Shown here piece by piece: positions 19,397 through 26,812 of a stretch of DNA of 64,000 nt (position 1 is the stretch's first letter; the number at the start of each line of letters is the position of its first letter). The notes beneath the pieces are model-generated. The model did no database searches. It was given only the letters and a program-made list of their open reading frames with translations, and had not been told where the DNA came from. Source of the stretch: Paraburkholderia sacchari (GTDB lineage Bacteria > Pseudomonadota > Gammaproteobacteria > Burkholderiales > Burkholderiaceae); assembly GCF_000785435.2 (NCBI RefSeq), contig NZ_JTDB02000002.1, positions 124,001 to 188,000 on the forward strand, given 5' to 3'. Both the position numbers and the translations under genes were made by a program.

Positions 19397-19693
19397 TCAG
19401 GCGATCAAATAACGTTCGCGATTCTTGCCGGCGATCCATTTGGGCGGCTTTCCGCGCCCGCTCCAGGTCGCGCCGGTCTTGGGATCCTGATAGCGCGGGG
19501 GCAGCGGAGCCTTCTTGGGCGGGCGTCCGCGCTTGGCGGCCGCCGCAAAGCCGAGGTCCTGGGCAGACAGGCCATATTCGACGATTTTCTCGCGGATCAT
19601 TGCGATGACTTCCGCGATTTCGGTACGCCGTGCGTCCTCGGCCTGCGCCTGGAGTTTGGCGATCTGGGCCTTGAGTTCTGAATATTGTGACAT
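19397..19693 (-). CDS. H-NS family nucleoid protein
   Basis: This 98-residue DNA-binding protein is of the H-NS type widespread in Burkholderia. An N-terminal coiled coil for oligomerization spans about residues 1-40. An AT-hook-like basic stretch KRGRPPKK lies at 54-61, followed by the DNA-binding loop DPKTGATWSGRG at 70-81 and a terminal PKWI block. It is expected to silence AT-rich, often horizontally acquired, DNA. GGGGAGAG precedes the ATG. It is divergent from aqpZ; the 287-base gap contains two inverted repeats. Several paralogues usually exist per genome, so no gene symbol is assigned. Confidence 0.92.
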   Translation of the reverse strand: MSQYSELKAQIAKLQAQAEDARRTEIAEVIAMIREKIVEYGLSAQDLGFAAAAKRGRPPKKAPLPPRYQDPKTGATWSGRGKPPKWIAGKNRERYLIA

Positions 19694-19750
19694 TTGGCTC
19701 TCCCCTTCATTGTCGATCTAGCAGACTCGAAACGAGGTTAGACGCAAAAA

Positions 19751-19779
19751 ACAGAATTAGCAATCGATGCTAATACTGT
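19751..19779. promoter_or_regulatory. Inverted repeat upstream of hns
   Basis: The arms ACAGAATTAGCA and TGCTAATACTGT match at 11 of 12 positions around a 5-base centre. It sits 58 bases upstream of the hns start in AT-rich DNA. It is a candidate operator, possibly for H-NS autoregulation; no T-run strong enough for a convincing terminator on the minus strand follows. Confidence 0.5.
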
Positions 19780-19841
19780 TTTATCGGGATATTGCCGCAT
19801 TTAACGATTGCCGGCCGGAAGCGGCATTCGATGCGCATCTA

Positions 19842-19868
19842 CCGCAATAATAAGAGTAATTACTGCGG
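19842..19868. promoter_or_regulatory. Inverted repeat upstream of aqpZ
   Basis: The arms CCGCAATAAT and ATTACTGCGG match at 9 of 10 positions with a 7-base spacer. It lies about 113 bases before the aqpZ start, just upstream of two TTGACA hexamers at 19871 and 19881. It is a possible regulator-binding palindrome. Confidence 0.45.
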
Positions 19869-19980
19869 AATTGACAATCATTGACACCCTGGCTTTTCGT
19901 GAATCCCTAGAATCGGGCCTCTCCTGGTGCCGGCATTTTTTACTCGGCACTCGTCAAAGACCTTTTCGAGGCATCGCGAA

Positions 19981-20727
19981 ATGCACTTATCCAAACGACT
20001 TCTCGCCGAGATCTTCGGCACCTTCTGGCTCGTGCTCGGCGGCTGCGGCAGCGCCGTGCTCGCCGCTCATTTCGACGGCCCGGTGCAGGGGCTCGGCATC
20101 GGCTTCGTGGGCGTCGCGCTCGCGTTCGGCCTGACGGTGCTCACCATGGCCTTCGCCATCGGACATATTTCGGGCTGCCATCTGAATCCCGCGGTTAGCG
20201 TCGGCCTCATGGTCGCCGGCCGCTTTCCCGCACGCGATCTCGTGCCGTACGTGGTGGCGCAGGTGATCGGCGCCACGCTCGGCGCAGCCGCGCTCGCGTG
20301 CATCGCCACCGGCAAGCCGGGCTTCGATCTCGTCGCGAGCGGCTTCGCCACCAACGGCTACGGCGATCATTCGCCGGGCCACTACACGCTGGTCGCGGCG
20401 TTCGTCTGCGAAGTCGTGATGACGGCGTTCTTCCTGTTCGTGATCCTCGGCTCGACCGACAAGCGCGCGCCCGCGGGCTTCGCGCCGATCGCCATCGGCC
20501 TGTGCCTCACGCTCATTCACCTGATCTCGATCCCGGTCACCAATACGTCCGTAAACCCGGCGCGCTCGACCGGCCCGGCGCTCTTCGTGGGCGGCGAGGC
20601 GATCTCGCAACTCTGGCTGTTCTGGGTCGCGCCGATCATCGGCGCGGCGATTGCCGGCATCGTCTATCCGATGATCGCGGGTCGCCGCGAAGCCGTCGCT
20701 GAAGCGCCGGCTCGCGTGCACGCATAA
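19981..20727 (+). CDS. aqpZ: Aquaporin Z
   Basis: AqpZ is a water channel of the inner membrane. The 248-residue protein has six membrane helices and the two half-helix NPA motifs at 69-71 (HLNPAVS) and 192-194 (NPARSTGPA), with the selectivity-filter Arg195. His180 and the small residues around Cys/Thr in the second half fit a water channel rather than a glycerol facilitator. I chose the ATG at 19981 because it gives the canonical [21 protein letters not shown] start and has GAGG upstream; the frame is open 18 codons further up. A terminator follows. Confidence 0.95.
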   Translation: MHLSKRLLAEIFGTFWLVLGGCGSAVLAAHFDGPVQGLGIGFVGVALAFGLTVLTMAFAIGHISGCHLNPAVSVGLMVAGRFPARDLVPYVVAQVIGATLGAAALACIATGKPGFDLVASGFATNGYGDHSPGHYTLVAAFVCEVVMTAFFLFVILGSTDKRAPAGFAPIAIGLCLTLIHLISIPVTNTSVNPARSTGPALFVGGEAISQLWLFWVAPIIGAAIAGIVYPMIAGRREAVAEAPARVHA

Positions 20728-20750
20728 CAGGCCTCATGCGGTCTGGACAT

Positions 20751-20774
20751 ACGGGCGCTTCGGCGCCCGTTTTT
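20751..20774 (+). terminator. Intrinsic terminator of aqpZ
   Basis: The stem ACGGGCGC/GCGCCCGT is closed by a TTCG tetraloop and followed by TTTT, 23 bases after the aqpZ stop. Immediately after it comes a run of imperfect TTTGCG repeats to about 20815. Confidence 0.9.
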
Positions 20775-20893
20775 GCGTTGGCTTTTGCGTTCGTTTGCGT
20801 TTGCGTTTGCGCTCCGTCATGGTCACGCAAGGTGAGGCAAGCGGCGCTGCTAGAATCGGGCGATCCCATCACCCTGAATTTAAGGCGCACCGC

Positions 20894-21616
20894 ATGAAGC
20901 GTTCAGGACATTCAGCAGACCGCCTCGCCGTATCGAGAACGCGTGCCACGTTGGCGCCTCGTCGCATCGGGCGCAAAGCGGCGTTGCTGGCAACGCTGTT
21001 CGCGGCGGCCAGTGGCTTGCTCGCGAGTGCGGGCACGGCATGCGCTGAAAACGCTCAGGATATCGAAACACTGGTATTCGTGCGTCACGGCGAAAAGCCC
21101 GATGGAGGGCTCGGCCAGCTCAACTGCAAGGGCTTGAACCGCGCGCTCGCGCTACCCGCCGTGATTGCCGCAAAGTATGGCAAGCCCGATGCGATCTACG
21201 CACCCGACCCAGGCCAGCAGAAAGATGACCGCGGGCAACGCTATTACTATGTGCGCCCGCTCGCGACCGTCGAACCCACGGCCATCGAGTTCGGACTGCC
21301 GATTCAGACGCCGTTTGGCTATACCCAGACCGACGCGCTGGAGCAAGCGCTGCTCGATCCGGCGTGGCGCGGCCGCACGTTGCTGGTCGGGTGGGAACAT
21401 CGGGAAATCGAGACGCTCGTGCGCAAGATCGTGGCGGAGCACGGCGGGCAGGCGTCGGACGTGCCCAAATGGCAGAGCGCCGATTTCGACAGCATCTACG
21501 TGGTGCGTATCGACTGGAGCGCAGACGCGCCGCGCGCACGCTTCAGCCACGACCGCGAGGGGCTCGATGGACGCTCGGACGAATGTCCGTGCGCGGCGCT
21601 CCCCACGACGCAGTAA
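20894..21616 (+). CDS. Secreted histidine phosphatase superfamily protein
   Basis: This 240-residue protein has a signal peptide (KAALLATLFAAASGLLASAGTACA, about residues 28-51) and the phosphohistidine motif RHG at 64-66 in FVRHGEKPDGG, so it is likely periplasmic. A second conserved His lies in WEHREIE. The substrate is unknown; members of this branch include sugar phosphatases and proteins of unclear activity. I chose the ATG at 20894 because AAGG lies 8 bases upstream and because it places the signal peptide sensibly. It stands alone between aqpZ and the oppositely oriented HAD gene. Confidence 0.82.
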   Translation: MKRSGHSADRLAVSRTRATLAPRRIGRKAALLATLFAAASGLLASAGTACAENAQDIETLVFVRHGEKPDGGLGQLNCKGLNRALALPAVIAAKYGKPDAIYAPDPGQQKDDRGQRYYYVRPLATVEPTAIEFGLPIQTPFGYTQTDALEQALLDPAWRGRTLLVGWEHREIETLVRKIVAEHGGQASDVPKWQSADFDSIYVVRIDWSADAPRARFSHDREGLDGRSDECPCAALPTTQ

Positions 21617-21657
21617 GAGAGGCGGCCAGCGTCTGGATTAGCGTGGCTTTGCGCGAG

Positions 21658-22482
21658 TTAGCGCGCCAGCTCGTCGTCGAGCGCAAAGAGCTTGCGCAGG
21701 TGATGGGCGACGCCCGCCTCGAAGTTATTGCCGATGCGCGGCACTTGGGGCAGGCGCGCGATCAGGTCGGGATTGGCGTTGTTCATCATGAACGGATGGC
21801 CCGCCGTTTCGAGCAGATCGATGTCGTTCATGTTGTCGCCGAACGCCACGCACCGCGCGACATCGACGTTCAGACGGTCGAGCACGACGCGCAGCGCGCG
21901 CCCCTTCGATACGCCGGCAACCATCACTTCCAGACAATCGGGCAGGGAGTAGGTGATATAGAGCGCGTCGCCAAACTCGCGTTCGAGACTGCGCTGAACC
22001 TGGGCAAGGTCAGCCGGGTCGCCGATATAGAGCGCCTTGGCAATGCCCGCGCCGCCGATCGCCGCCAGATCCTCCGCCACGCGGTAAGTGAAGCCCGAAT
22101 CCTGGTGGTAAGCGAGCAGTTCGGGCGCATCGCGGTCGATGAACCACTCTCTGTCCGTGAAAAGGCTCACGATTATGCGGCCATGCGCACCCACCGTGTC
22201 CGGCGCGACGAGGCGGCGAACCACCGGCTCGGGCAGGTCGCTCGCGTGGATCAGCGCGTCGTCCGGGCCGTGCACGCGCGCGCCGTTTGAGGTGATCAGA
22301 TACGCGGGAACGCCAAGCAGGCCGCGAATGCTCGCCACATCGCAATAATGGCGGCCGGTCGCGATGATGAACTGCAAACCTTGCCCGTTGAGCTGGTTGA
22401 ACGTGGCAACCGTGAACGGATCCAGCTGATGGTCGGCGTTGAGCAGCGTTCCGTCGAGATCGGTTGCGATGACCTTGTACAT
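21658..22482 (-). CDS. Cof-type HAD-IIB phosphatase
   Basis: This is a cytosolic sugar- or nucleotide-phosphate phosphatase of the Cof/YidA/YbhA type, 274 residues long. HAD motif I is DLDGTLL with nucleophile Asp8 and acid Asp10. The motif II region is ITSNGA, motif III is the Lys in KGRALRVVL, and motif IV is GDNMNDIDLL. The C2B cap lies between motifs II and III. Physiological substrate cannot be told from sequence. It is convergent with the histidine phosphatase gene and co-oriented with the BadF-type kinase. Confidence 0.9.
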   Translation of the reverse strand: MYKVIATDLDGTLLNADHQLDPFTVATFNQLNGQGLQFIIATGRHYCDVASIRGLLGVPAYLITSNGARVHGPDDALIHASDLPEPVVRRLVAPDTVGAHGRIIVSLFTDREWFIDRDAPELLAYHQDSGFTYRVAEDLAAIGGAGIAKALYIGDPADLAQVQRSLEREFGDALYITYSLPDCLEVMVAGVSKGRALRVVLDRLNVDVARCVAFGDNMNDIDLLETAGHPFMMNNANPDLIARLPQVPRIGNNFEAGVAHHLRKLFALDDELAR

Positions 22483-22585
22483 GGCGGTTCGATGGCTGGG
22501 GGGAAACCCTGAATGCTAGCACCTGACGATGGGCGCCGCAGCGCCAAGCCCGTGCGAGCGCTTTCTTCGGCTCCGCTGCGCTTCG

Positions 22586-23470
22586 CTACGCGCCGCCGAG
22601 CCGCTTTGCCTCGCGTCGGGCAAGCATCAACGCCCCTGAGGCGGAATCGGCGATGGGCGGGCGCAAGCGCTCACGCACAGCTTGCGGGATCCAGTCGCGC
22701 AGCGGCTGGGCGAGACCGCCAGCCAGCGCGGCAGGCAACGCGGCTTCAGGGTCGAGCGCCGAGATCAGGCGCGCGACGGCTTCGCCGGCCTCCGCCAGCA
22801 GCTTCGCCACGAACGGGTGATCGCGGTGCGCGAGCACCACGGGCGCAAGGCTCGCATAAGTGGTCTGATTGGCCGCGCATTGCCAGACGATCAGGCTCTC
22901 GCGATCGGCGGCACCGATATGGGCGAGCAGCGCCCGCGAGAGGGCATCGGGCGCGACGCGGCCATCGAGCGACTGCTGCGCCCATACGATCGCGCGCAGG
23001 CCGAACCATGCGCCGCTCGCTTCGTCGCCCGACGGAAAGCCGAAACCACCGGCGATGCGGCACGCGCCATGAGCATCGAGCGCGGCGGCGATACTGCCCG
23101 TGCCGAGCGCCACGACCACGCCTGGCTTGCCACCATGCGCGCCGAGCAGTGACGTATAAACGTCGCTCTCGACCGCGAGCCCCGCAACAGGCGGCGCAGC
23201 CGCGCGAAACGCGGCCAGCCAGTCGGGGTTGTTCACGCCCGCCAGACCGCAGCCGAGCACGCAGCGCGACCAGTCGAACGCCAGCCCGGCTTGTGCAAAC
23301 GCGGCGCGTGCGCCTTCTTCGATCGATTGCCAGGCGCGCGCGATGCCGAGCCCAAGCCCGGAAGGCCCTGCGGATGCGCGCGCGAGTTCAGCGCCATTGA
23401 GGTCGCCCAGCGCGACGCGCGTGCCGGTGCCGCCGCCATCCACGCCGACCAGCCAGGAATATTTCTGCAT
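22586..23470 (-). CDS. BadF/BadG/BcrA/BcrD-type ATPase (N-acetylglucosamine kinase-like)
   Basis: This 294-residue protein has the ASKHA-fold phosphate-1 motif GVDGGGTGT at residues 9-17 and the phosphate-2-like VALGTGSIAAA. The GDEASGAWFG motif and the adenosine-side GGLAQPL motif follow. In this family, single-domain members of this length next to sugar genes are usually N-acetylglucosamine or glucosamine kinases, but nothing adjacent confirms a sugar role. I chose the ATG at 23470 because it begins just before the phosphate motif; upstream codons in the frame lack similarity. Confidence 0.85.
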   Translation of the reverse strand: MQKYSWLVGVDGGGTGTRVALGDLNGAELARASAGPSGLGLGIARAWQSIEEGARAAFAQAGLAFDWSRCVLGCGLAGVNNPDWLAAFRAAAPPVAGLAVESDVYTSLLGAHGGKPGVVVALGTGSIAAALDAHGACRIAGGFGFPSGDEASGAWFGLRAIVWAQQSLDGRVAPDALSRALLAHIGAADRESLIVWQCAANQTTYASLAPVVLAHRDHPFVAKLLAEAGEAVARLISALDPEAALPAALAGGLAQPLRDWIPQAVRERLRPPIADSASGALMLARREAKRLGGA

Positions 23471-23625
23471 GATGTTTGCCGCGCCGCGCGCGAACCGGTG
23501 AGTTGATGAGGATCGAGCCGTGAGACTAACGGCTCGGCGTCTTTCGCACAATTGGCCGCACGGCCAGGTGGCGGTGCGCCGCCGATCCGCTATCCTTGCT
23601 GGGCTACTCGCAAGGAGAACTCACA

Positions 23626-24252
23626 GTGACACACCGCTGCAACTGGGTATCGGCCGGCGCGTCGCCGCAGTATGTGCAATACCACGACGAAGAGTGGGGC
23701 GTGCCCTCGCGCGACGACCGGCATCTCTATGAAATGCTTGTGCTCGAAGGCGCGCAGGCGGGGCTGTCGTGGTCGACGATCCTCAACAAGCGCGAAGGCT
23801 ATCGCCGCGCATTCGCCAATTTCGACGTCGAGAAAGTCGCGCGCTTCACGCCAAAGCACGTGGAAACGCTCATGCAGGACGCCTCGATCGTGCGCAACCG
23901 GGCCAAGATCGGGGCCGCCATTCTCAATGCGCGCGCCGTGCAGCAAATCCAGGCGGAACACGGCTCGCTTGCGGCATTCGTCTGGTCGTTCGTCGACAAC
24001 ACCCCCATCCAGAACGACCTGATCTCGTACCGCGACGCGCCCGCGTCCACCGAAGTCTCCGACGCGCTCAGCAAGGCGCTCAAAAAATACGGCTGCAAGT
24101 TCGTCGGCACCACCATCTGCTATGCGTTCATGCAGGCTGTGGGCATGGTCAACGACCACGAGCGCGACTGCATGTGCCGCAATACTTGCGCGGCGCTTGG
24201 CGGCGTGAAACCCAGGGCACGGAGCAAGGCACGCGCGACAGAAAGCACCTGA
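23626..24252 (+). CDS. tag: DNA-3-methyladenine glycosylase I
   Basis: Tag removes 3-methyladenine from alkylated DNA. In the 208-residue protein the zinc ligands are Cys5, His20, His178 and Cys182, matching Cys4/His17/His175/Cys179 of E. coli, and the base-recognition Glu41 lies in LEGAQAGLSW. The helix-hairpin region QNDLISY is also present. Start is GTG at 23626, with AAGGAG 8 bases upstream. The Arg/Lys-rich C-terminal 15 residues are variable. It is monocistronic. Confidence 0.95.
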   Translation: MTHRCNWVSAGASPQYVQYHDEEWGVPSRDDRHLYEMLVLEGAQAGLSWSTILNKREGYRRAFANFDVEKVARFTPKHVETLMQDASIVRNRAKIGAAILNARAVQQIQAEHGSLAAFVWSFVDNTPIQNDLISYRDAPASTEVSDALSKALKKYGCKFVGTTICYAFMQAVGMVNDHERDCMCRNTCAALGGVKPRARSKARATEST

Positions 24253-24463
24253 TACAGCGTTGCGCGAACGGCGAATCAGCGCGATTTCATCCGGCCTTGG
24301 TGCGCGGCCTAACGGTTTTCTTCGCGTGCGCCGTTATAACTGGTAACGGATGCACCTGTGGTTGCTGCGCCGGCAAAAGACGCAGCACGCGGAGCGCCAG
24401 CCGCAAGGGGCGCGGCAGTGCATCGGCACGACCTCACCGCTGTGCGTCGCGCAGGGGGCTGAA

Positions 24464-24910
24464 ATGAAAAACGCGCACTTCCTGAGTCATCAGGAGATTT
24501 TCGACTGCGCCGTGGCGCACCTCCATGAACAAGGGTGCGCAGCGCTGCTGCCGAGCGGCGGCGGGGCCTATCGGGGCGGTTATAGGGGCGGTTCGTGCAA
24601 CTACGGCGGCTGCCCGGTCGGCAGCTTCATCCGCGCGCGCGACTACATGAGCGCCATGGAAGGCATTCCCGTGCGTTACCTTTCGCGCGCTGAGAACGAG
24701 GTGCCCGCCTGGATGGACGTGGGTGTCGCCGCGCTGAAGAAAGCGCTCCTGCGCGCCCACATCAACATTTACGACCCCAATACCGTCGATCTACTGAGCT
24801 GCCTGCAAAACGTCCACGATGTTTTCGGCGTTTGGGAGTGGCACGACCGGCTGCTGTCGATCGCCGCACAGTTCGGGCTTTCGCCGCAGCGGCTTCAGGA
24901 CGCTGCCTGA
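24464..24910 (+). CDS. Uncharacterized protein with Gly/Tyr/Cys cluster
   Basis: I do not recognise this 148-residue protein. It has a Gly-rich patch followed by CNYGGCPVGSFIRARDYMSAMEG, with two cysteines five residues apart, then a helical C-terminal half (LSCLQNVHDVFGVWEWHDRLL). No signal peptide or membrane span is visible. GGGGG lies 6 bases before the chosen ATG; the frame extends upstream to 24350 but without a ribosome site. Codon usage matches the neighbours, which supports a real gene. Confidence 0.65.
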   Translation: MKNAHFLSHQEIFDCAVAHLHEQGCAALLPSGGGAYRGGYRGGSCNYGGCPVGSFIRARDYMSAMEGIPVRYLSRAENEVPAWMDVGVAALKKALLRAHINIYDPNTVDLLSCLQNVHDVFGVWEWHDRLLSIAAQFGLSPQRLQDAA

Positions 24911-24967
24911 GCCCGCTGTGGCGCAATCGAACTAATTCAGAAACATAAGCCGATGCCAGAAATGCAA

Positions 24968-25004
24968 ACGGCGGCGCAGCTTCTTGCGAAGCATGCGCCG
25001 CCGT
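24968..25004 (-). terminator. Hairpin downstream of rpsU
   Basis: An 11-base perfect stem ACGGCGGCGCA/TGCGCCGCCGT with a 15-base loop sits 24 bases after the rpsU stop on the minus strand. The following sequence is T-rich (TTGCATTT) but not a clean T-run, so termination is probable rather than certain. Confidence 0.6.
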
Positions 25005-25027
25005 CTGGCGGAAGCTGAAGCGTGCTC

Positions 25028-25240
25028 TTAGTGGAGCTTCTTCGGCAGCATCTGGCTGCGCAGACGCTTGTGCAGGCGCTTGACAGCAGCAGCCTTCTTG
25101 CGCTTGCGCACGGCCGTCGGCTTTTCGTAAGCTTGACGCTCACGCAGTTCGGCGATCAGGCCGTTCTTTTCGATTGCACGGCGGAAGCGGCGGATGGCCA
25201 CTTCGAACGGCTCGTTTTCCTTCAGAAGAATCGTCGTCAT
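25028..25240 (-). CDS. rpsU: 30S ribosomal protein S21
   Basis: S21 is the small basic protein of the 30S subunit needed for initiation. The 70-residue protein has the family start [25 protein letters not shown] and a highly basic tail ending in PKKLH, the length usual in Betaproteobacteria. No dnaG or rpoD follows as in enterics; it is a single gene ending at a hairpin. Start and frame are unambiguous. Confidence 0.97.
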   Translation of the reverse strand: MTTILLKENEPFEVAIRRFRRAIEKNGLIAELRERQAYEKPTAVRKRKKAAAVKRLHKRLRSQMLPKKLH

Positions 25241-25664
25241 GTATTTCCTAACTCAATCGCTTGATACGGTTCAAAGGCGCAAATGGCAAAAAACAGGTAA
25301 TGCCACTCACGCACCGGCCCTCCGGTCGTTCGCCACGATGGGGCGCAACGATAGGCAAGGCGGCCACGGAGGCCGGAAAAGAGAAGTAGGGGGTTCACAG
25401 CGGAACGCGATCAGGTCGACCTTGCTGCAACACACCTGACCGCCGGTTTGCGGCCGCCAACAGTAACGAACACGGCAACAAAACAGGCAAAGATCTCAAT
25501 TCACTCTCAATGATATCAGGAAAAAATCCGGCTGACCAGGCTTTCTTGATTCTACTCAGACACTTGCGTGGCGGGCGCCGCCCGGCGGGCCCGCCACCGA
25601 CCCTCAGGAGTCCTGGATACGCGTTTTCGCGCACGCGCCGGGGGCTCCAAATTTCACGCAAGGC
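25241..25664. other. 424-base intergenic region upstream of rpsU
   Basis: No gene is seen. It must contain the rpsU promoter on the minus strand. A very GC-rich palindrome, GTGGCGGGC with GCCCGCCAC and a 12-base centre, lies at 25568-25597, about 70 bases downstream of the aldo-keto reductase stop on the minus strand; it lacks a T-run but a T-rich stretch occurs a little further on (ATTTTTTCC), so it may stall or end transcription. Confidence 0.5.
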
Positions 25665-26606
25665 TCAAGCGCTCGCGTCGTTGAGCGCCTGAATATCCGC
25701 CGGATCGAGTTTCAGGCGCACTGCCGCCACGAGGCTGTCGAGCTGTTCGAGCGAGGTCGCGCTCGCGATCGGCGCGGTAATGCTGGGCCGCGCGATCAGC
25801 CAGGCGAGCGCCACGGCCGCGAGGGAGCTGCCATGACGCCCGGCCACGTAATCGAGCGCCGCTAGAATGCGCACGCCGCGATGGTCGAGGTAACGTTCGA
25901 CGCGCGAGCCGCGCGTGCTCTTCGCAAGATCCTCGCGAGAACGGTACTTGCCCGACAGAAAACCGCTCGCGAGGCTGTAATAGGGCACGACCGCGAGCTT
26001 CTGCGCGAGCGCTACCGGCTCGATATCGGCCTCGTAGGCGGCGCGGTCGTACAGGTTGTATTCGGGCTGGACGATCTGGTACGCGGGCAACCCGGTCTTG
26101 TGCGCAAGCGCGAGCGCTTCCTCGATGCGCGCGCCCGTGTAATTCGACGCGCCCACCACGCGCACCTTGCCGGCCTCGATCAAGCGCTGATACGCGCCGA
26201 GCGTCTCTTCGAGCGGCACCTTCTGGTCGTCCTCGTGCGAGAAGTAGACGTCGATGTAATCGGTCCGCAGGCGGCGCAGCGAATCTTCGACAGCGGCCGC
26301 GATATTCGCAGCCGAGAGGCCGGGGCGGCGCGGATCCTTCGCCACCTTGGTGGCGATCACGACTTTTTCGCGCTTGCCGCTCTGGGCGAGCCATTTGCCG
26401 ATGAGCGTCTCCGATTCCCCGCCCTGATTGCCTGGCACCCAGGCGGAGTAGACGTCGGCGGTATCGATGAAATTCAGGCCTGCATCGGTGAACGCATCGA
26501 GAATCGAGAACGAAGTGGCTTCATCGGCAGTCCAGCCGAACACGTTGCCACCGAACATGAGCGGTGCGACCTGCAAGGCCGAAGTGCCGATCCTGCGTAG
26601 TTCCAT
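25665..26606 (-). CDS. Aldo-keto reductase
   Basis: This is a cytosolic NADPH-dependent oxidoreductase of the AKR superfamily, 313 residues long. The catalytic tetrad is visible as Asp48 and Tyr53 (FIDTADVYS), Lys87 (ATKV) and His124 (YFSHEDD). The cofactor-side motifs GASNYTG and PIASATSLEQL are also present. Substrate is not deducible. Start is ATG at 26606 with AAAGGAGACGTC directly upstream, an ideal ribosome site; an in-frame open extension above it is not genuine. It is monocistronic. Confidence 0.92.
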   Translation of the reverse strand: MELRRIGTSALQVAPLMFGGNVFGWTADEATSFSILDAFTDAGLNFIDTADVYSAWVPGNQGGESETLIGKWLAQSGKREKVVIATKVAKDPRRPGLSAANIAAAVEDSLRRLRTDYIDVYFSHEDDQKVPLEETLGAYQRLIEAGKVRVVGASNYTGARIEEALALAHKTGLPAYQIVQPEYNLYDRAAYEADIEPVALAQKLAVVPYYSLASGFLSGKYRSREDLAKSTRGSRVERYLDHRGVRILAALDYVAGRHGSSLAAVALAWLIARPSITAPIASATSLEQLDSLVAAVRLKLDPADIQALNDASA

Positions 26607-26812
26607 GACGTCTCCTTTGCCTTGTTGAGCGGCGTGGTGCGTGAACAGAAAGCGTTGAGCATACGCCCGCTCGCGCGATGCCGCAGCGCAGCCGGCCATC
26701 GCGACGAGTCGTGCGGACACTCGCGCAAAATCCGCGCCCCCAATGAAAAACCGCGTGGCCGGCATTGCACCGTCCACGCGGCATTCCTCGCGCCATGCGC
26801 CGATTACACCGG

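Noticed and set aside
20771..20815. TTTGCG-like short repeats after aqpZ as a CRISPR or iteron array
   Set aside because: Units are only 6-7 bases, irregular, and span about 40 bases; no spacer structure.
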